Shown here piece after piece: positions 63,983 to 64,000 of a stretch of DNA of 64,000 bases. The position numbers were made by a program, and so were the translations under genes. Location of the stretch: assembly GCF_000719265.1 (NCBI RefSeq), contig NZ_JOFL01000005.1:1-64000 (forward strand), read 5' to 3'. Numbering within the stretch: position 1 is the stretch's first letter; every line of letters begins with the position of its first letter. A model generated the notes under the pieces. The model was not told the origin of the DNA. It made no database searches and saw only the letters and a list, made by a program, of their open reading frames with translations. The stretch comes from Streptomyces roseoverticillatus. Its GTDB lineage: Bacteria; Actinomycetota; Actinomycetes; Streptomycetales; Streptomycetaceae.

Positions 63983-64000
63983 CCTGCCACGACGGCGCAG

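Overview
The window is a gene-dense piece of the core chromosome of a high-GC, sporulating actinomycete, almost certainly a Streptomyces. The evidence is the strong GC bias at third codon positions, the many GTG and TTG starts, and ssgB, a sporulation septation gene restricted to morphologically complex actinomycetes. The gene order (arg cluster, metNIQ-type transporter, cobalamin genes, ssgB, thrS, pgsA-patA-pimA, pdxST, yebC, ruvCAB, yajC-secD-secF, apt) matches my memory of the Streptomyces coelicolor core region read in the opposite direction. I see no prophage, integrase, insertion sequence, CRISPR array or antibiotic cluster.

Bases 1-7400 hold arginine biosynthesis: the 3' end of argJ, then argB, argD and argR, with argG and argH beyond an amidohydrolase gene and a tRNA-Pro gene. 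A promoter with ARG-box-like sequence precedes argG. Bases 7430-15060 hold a TetR-MFS pair with a near-perfect double operator, a secreted lipase, a PlsC acyltransferase, a GlpQ phosphodiesterase, a small sigma-like factor, a GNAT protein and two small membrane proteins. Bases 15063-18520 hold a methionine-type ABC importer (ATPase with NIL domain, permease, lipoprotein). It is preceded by a 29-codon reading frame whose last nine codons include four Cys and two Met; I read this as a leaderless attenuator peptide, and it is the most interesting item in the window.

Bases 19470-28070 hold cobalamin and siroheme genes: CobL (CbiE-CbiT), a 1631-residue protein joining BluB and CobT domains behind about 1000 residues of Ala/Pro/Gln-rich repeats, and a CysG-like SUMT, followed by an RNA methyltransferase. 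Bases 28371-38100 hold a Ser/Thr kinase, a small membrane protein, six tRNA genes (three Val-GAC, one Gly-GCC with a damaged acceptor stem, two Val-CAC), pabB-pabC, several small regulators or enzymes, and ssgB. Bases 38190-53740 hold an exonuclease, two conserved hypotheticals, thrS, a HIT protein, a degenerate NodB protein coupled to a YVTN lipoprotein, an unknown membrane protein, an EF-G2-like GTPase and the phosphatidylinositol mannoside operon. Bases 54090-64000 hold vitamin B6 synthesis, YebC, the RuvABC resolvasome, the accessory Sec translocase and apt.

Many units are separated by perfect GC-rich hairpins without U-tracts, typical of Streptomyces terminators. Several genes have a TANNNT-like -10 hexamer placed 6-7 bases before the start codon with no ribosome-binding site, which points to leaderless mRNAs. 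Positions, motifs and repeats were read directly from the sequence; functions rest on recognisable family motifs. No database search was possible.
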